Assembly: GCF_001855565.1 (NCBI RefSeq)
Contig: NZ_MKCR01000004.1
Location: 1 to 64,000 of the forward strand
Direction of reading: 5' to 3'
Length of the DNA stretch: 64,000 bases
From: Chromobacterium amazonense
Lineage (GTDB): Bacteria > Pseudomonadota > Gammaproteobacteria > Burkholderiales > Chromobacteriaceae
Positions 61,138 through 64,000 of this stretch are shown in pieces. A program made the translations under genes and the position numbers. How positions within the stretch are numbered: position 1 is the first letter of the stretch; each line of letters begins with the position of its first letter. A model generated the notes under the pieces. That model was not told the origin of the DNA, made no database searches, and saw only the letters and a program-made list of their open reading frames with translations.

Positions 61138-61811
61138 TCAGCGGCGGACGGCGTGGACGAAGAACTCGTGATTGCCGTCGCCGCCCTTGATCGGGCTGTC
61201 GAACCAGGCCAGCACCTGCATGTTCTGCTCGGCCAGCACCCGGTTGATCTTGTCCCGCACCAGCGGGTACAGGCTCTCGTCGCGGACGATGCCGCCCTTG
61301 GACAGGCCCTCGCGTCCCACCTCGAACTGCGGCTTGACCAGGCTGAGCAAGCGACCGCCCGGCTTCAGCAGCGGCAAGGCCGAGGGCAGCACCAGGCTCA
61401 GCGAGATGAAGGACACGTCGCACACCATCAGGTCGAAGCCGTCGCCGTCGTTGGCCGCCAACAGCGCCGCGTGATCCAGCGCGCGGGCGTTGACGCCCTC
61501 GAAATAGCGCACCCTGGCGTCCTCGCGCAGCCTGGCGTGCAGTTGCTCGTGCCCCACGTCCACGCCCACCACCCGGCCACGGCGAGGCCGGCCGCCGCCA
61601 AGGCGCCCTGCATCTTCAGGCCGCCGCGCGAGACAAACCGGTCGGCCTCGTCGGCCACGATGTCGAATGCCTCATGCGCCGGGAATTTCTGACTGGGCTT
61701 GCCGACCACCTGTCCCCGGCAACTGACGCGGCCGGCGGCGATCAGGTTCTGCGCCGCCGTGCGCGATGCGGCAAGCCCTTGTTCCACCAGCAAAACATCC
61801 ACTCGAATCAT
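61138..61811 (-). pseudogene. tlyA: tlyA (rRNA 2'-O-methyltransferase), broken by a deletion/frameshift
   Basis: Two frames cover it. The upstream one (from ATG 61811) has the S4 RNA-binding domain (MIRVDVLLVEQGLAASRTAAQNLIAAGRVS) and the RGGLKMQGALAAAGLAVAG segment, then runs on in nonsense. The second frame begins with VVGVDVGHEQLHARL and carries the rest to the end (VCDVSFISLSLVL, SLVKPQFEVG, GNHEFFVH). About 22-25 residues, including the SAM-binding motif (usually DVGxSTGGFTD), are missing between them, and the frame shifts there, near 61572-61577. The product cannot be active if the sequence is correct. Confidence 0.8.
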
Positions 61812-62178
61812 GTCCACTCCCGGCCTGGCCCATCCCATAAACGCGACAGGTTGGCGAAGCCGGCGCGGCCTGTCAAGCCGCTCTGCGCCGCGCCGCCCGG
61901 CAGGTGAAATCGCGCCCGCAAGGTTTACAATGAAATGCTAATAGTGCTAGTCTAAAAATCAACAAATTGATTTCATTCATGAATTCCGCACGATAGCCGT
62001 CCAGCCGCGATCCGGCTTGCCGCCATAAACAGCAAGCTTATGAATCCGTGCTGACGCTATCCATCCCGCGCTCGCCAAGCGAGCGTCCATGGCGCTCCCT
62101 TGAGCCGCCCGTCTTTCCATCTTCAGCGGCGCGCGCCTCGCGCGAGGCCATGCCGCGCCGCCACGCATAGGAGTATTG
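61812..62178. other. intergenic region between tlyA and BCCT transporter
   Basis: A 367-bp gap with no convincing gene. Its middle (61917-61985) is strikingly AT-rich and holds an 18-bp dyad, AAATCAA-CAAA-TTGATTT (61956-61973), and a wider pair AATGAAAT/ATTTCATT (61929-61936, 61970-61977). TACAAT at 61926-61931 and TTGTTG...TATTAG on the minus strand could be promoter parts. The site may bind a regulator of the transporter. Confidence 0.45.
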
Positions 62179-63711
62179 ATGGTCTTACGCCTGTCGCTAT
62201 TGCTAACCGTATTATTCGCGCTGTGGGGCGTCGCCGCCCCGGAGCACATGACCCATACCGCCTCGCAGTGGTTGAGCTTCACCATTTCCCGCTTCGGCTG
62301 GTTCTACCTGATGTCGGTGTTCGGCTTCCTGGTGTTCGCGCTGTACCTGGCCTTCGGCCGCTTCGGCCACATCCGCCTGGGCAAGGAGGACGACGAACCG
62401 GAGTTCTCACGCATGAGCTGGTTCTCCATGCTGTTTTCCGCCGGCATGGGCATAGGCCTGGTGTTCTGGGGCGTAGCCGAGCCGCTGTCCCACTTCGCCA
62501 CCCCGGCAAGCGCGTCCACCGCGCCGGAATCGGCCGAAGCCGCGCGCCTGGCAATGCGCCATGTGTTCTTCCACTGGGGCCTGCATCCATGGGCGGTATA
62601 TAGCCTGACCGCGCTGGCCCTGGCCTACTTCAAGTTCAACCGCGGCCAGAAGGGGCTGATCAGTGCGGCCTTCCGTCCCTTGCTGGGAAACCGGGTCGAT
62701 GGCCCCATCGGCACCGCCATCGATGTGCTGGCGGTGCTGGCCACCGTCTTCGGCGTCGCCACCACGCTGGGCTTCGGCGCGCTGCAGATCGAAAGCGGCA
62801 TGCAGATGCTGTTCGGCATCGCGCCTTCGGACTGGCTGACCGTGGCCATCGTGGTCATCGCCACCGCGCTGTTCCTGCTGTCGTCGCTGACCGGCCTGTC
62901 GCGCGGCATCAAGTGGCTGTCCAATCTGAACATCGTGCTAGCCATCCTGCTGTTCCTGGCCGTGGTGCTGCTCGGCCCCACTGGCTTCATCTTCGATACC
63001 TTCACCACCACGCTGGGCGATTATCTGGGCAATCTGACCAGCAGCAGCCTGCGCATGTCGCCGTTCAGCCAGGGCACCTGGATGGCCAACTGGACACTGT
63101 TCTACTGGGCGTGGTGGGTGACCTGGGCGCCGTTCGTCGGCATGTTCATCGCCCGCGTCTCGCGCGGCCGCACCATACGCGAATTCATGGTCGGCGTGCT
63201 GCTGGTGCCGGCGCTGGCCAGCTTCGTCTGGTTCTCCGCCTTCGGCGGCACCGCGCTGGACATGCAATTGTTCGGCGGCGTCGACCTGGTCGGCGCGGTG
63301 AAACATGACGTCTCCACCGCCTTGTACGTGATGTTCGAGCATCTGCCCGGCGGCCATGTCCTGTCCTTGCTGGCCATGCTGCTGGTGATCATCTTCTTCA
63401 TCACCTCGGCCGATTCGGCCACCTTCGTGCTGGGCATGTTCACCAGCGGCGGCAGCCTCAATCCCAGCCACCGCCTCAAGCTGATCTGGGGCGTGCTGCT
63501 GGCCGCCATCGCGCTGGTGCTGCTGCAAAGCGGCGGCCTGAAAGCGCTGCAGGCGGTGCTGATCGTCAGCGCGCTGCCCTTCATGCTGATCATGATAGGC
63601 ATGGCGGTGTCGCTGTACCGCGCGCTGGATGAGGAGGAGCGTGACGGCCGCCGCCGCGAGATCCGTCGCCTGCGCCAGCTGGAAGCGCTGGAAAAACGGC
63701 AGCAGAATTGA
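62179..63711 (+). CDS. BCCT-family betaine/choline/carnitine transporter
   Basis: A 510-residue inner-membrane secondary transporter with twelve predicted helices. The family marks are FSAGMGIGLVFWGVAEPLSHF and WTLFYWAWWVTWAPFVGMFIARVSRGRTIREF, with the conserved Trp box. It imports glycine betaine, choline or similar, driven by Na+ or H+, often in osmotic stress. The short N- and C-terminal tails (RLRQLEALEKRQQN) suggest it lacks the long BetP-type sensor tail. ATG 62179 has the SD ATAGGAGTATTG. Confidence 0.92.
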   Translation: MVLRLSLLLTVLFALWGVAAPEHMTHTASQWLSFTISRFGWFYLMSVFGFLVFALYLAFGRFGHIRLGKEDDEPEFSRMSWFSMLFSAGMGIGLVFWGVAEPLSHFATPASASTAPESAEAARLAMRHVFFHWGLHPWAVYSLTALALAYFKFNRGQKGLISAAFRPLLGNRVDGPIGTAIDVLAVLATVFGVATTLGFGALQIESGMQMLFGIAPSDWLTVAIVVIATALFLLSSLTGLSRGIKWLSNLNIVLAILLFLAVVLLGPTGFIFDTFTTTLGDYLGNLTSSSLRMSPFSQGTWMANWTLFYWAWWVTWAPFVGMFIARVSRGRTIREFMVGVLLVPALASFVWFSAFGGTALDMQLFGGVDLVGAVKHDVSTALYVMFEHLPGGHVLSLLAMLLVIIFFITSADSATFVLGMFTSGGSLNPSHRLKLIWGVLLAAIALVLLQSGGLKALQAVLIVSALPFMLIMIGMAVSLYRALDEEERDGRRREIRRLRQLEALEKRQQN

Positions 63712-63777
63712 GCGCATGGCGGGACGAACGGCCGATTTGCTGCCATCATCACGCTATCGTCTTGCCATGGAGAAGAT

Positions 63778-64000
63778 ATGGACACGCATCAACTAGACCC
63801 GGCGGAAGTGCGCGTGCTGGGCGCGCTGGCGGAAAAGCAGGCGCTGACGCCGGACGCCTACCCGATGACGCTGAACGGCCTGTCCAGCGCCTGCAACCAG
63901 CTGACCAGCCGCGAACCGGTGATGCAGCTGTCCGAGGCCGACATCAGCGCGGCGCTGGATGCGCTGATCGCCAAGAAGCTGGTGGCCGAGCGCATGCCGG
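63778..64000 (+). CDS. YceH/DUF480 family protein (3' truncated by window)
   Basis: The first 74 codons of a DUF480 protein. LDPAEVRVLGALAEKQALTPDAYPMTLNGLSSACNQLTSREPVMQLSE is the family opening, which forms a winged-helix domain. The function is unknown. The SD is ATGGAGAAGAT. The gene runs off the right end of the window. Confidence 0.88.
   Translation, partial: MDTHQLDPAEVRVLGALAEKQALTPDAYPMTLNGLSSACNQLTSREPVMQLSEADISAALDALIAKKLVAERMP

Overview
The window looks like chromosome of a GC-rich betaproteobacterium of the Chromobacterium group (Neisseriales). The inference rests on the gene set (a secreted GH18 chitinase with a near-match to a CviR quorum-sensing box, the def-fmt-htpX-rsmB-ntrYX and LysM-dprA-smg-topA blocks, a gshA of the proteobacterial non-E. 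coli type, a Neisseria-like HemO) and not on a database search. There are no rRNAs, CRISPR arrays, prophages or intact insertion sequences. Most of the sequence is ordinary core genome; the unusual signals sit mainly between the genes.

Layout. 1-3.5 kb: the 3' end of a large FAD/Fe-S oxidoreductase, a full-length beta-clamp (DnaN) paralogue away from any dnaA/recF/gyrB, a small unknown gene and an isochorismatase-type hydrolase. 3.5-9.4 kb: the chitinase with its promoter region, a tiny exported His/Lys-rich protein, a CNNM/CorC-type membrane protein, a HIT protein and a chemoreceptor. 9.5-16 kb: sulfurtransferase, exonuclease III with a coupled hydrolase, pyrE, a heme oxygenase with a Fur-like site, four tandem tRNA-Lys genes, and cutA/fxsA head to head. 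16-20 kb: dps, a TonB-like protein, thioesterase, TlpA-like thioredoxin and small genes. 19.9-28.5 kb (minus strand): def-fmt-htpX-rsmB-DUF4390-ntrY-ntrX, probably one long operon, then a MoeB/ThiF-type E1 enzyme. 28.6-33.7 kb (plus strand, divergent): LysM protein-dprA-smg-topA. 34-43 kb: dgkA, gshB, gshA, a PfkB sugar/nucleoside kinase, a periplasmic thioredoxin and secA. 43-53 kb: two Tat-exported phosphatases, an ABC transporter without a binding protein, dciA and a mechanosensitive channel. 53-64 kb: proA, a WbuC-like cupin, a DUF2252 protein preceded by a dense DnaA-box cluster, a second chemoreceptor, a PuuA-like glutamine synthetase homologue, a UspA protein, a broken tlyA, a BCCT transporter and the 5' end of yceH.

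The points most worth a second look are: (i) the DnaA-box cluster at about 55.56-55.72 kb, far from any dnaA in view; (ii) an IS4-type miniature element that has inserted into the loop of an intrinsic terminator at 37.7 kb, with a perfect 12-bp target duplication; (iii) the CviR-like box placed for class II activation upstream of the chitinase; (iv) a tlyA gene that has lost its SAM-binding motif through a frameshifting deletion; (v) an NtrX whose Walker A lysine and GAFTGA loop are gone; and (vi) the DnaN paralogue.

No complete novel defence or mobile system is visible. The claims above come from reading the sequence and from family knowledge; none has been checked by search.
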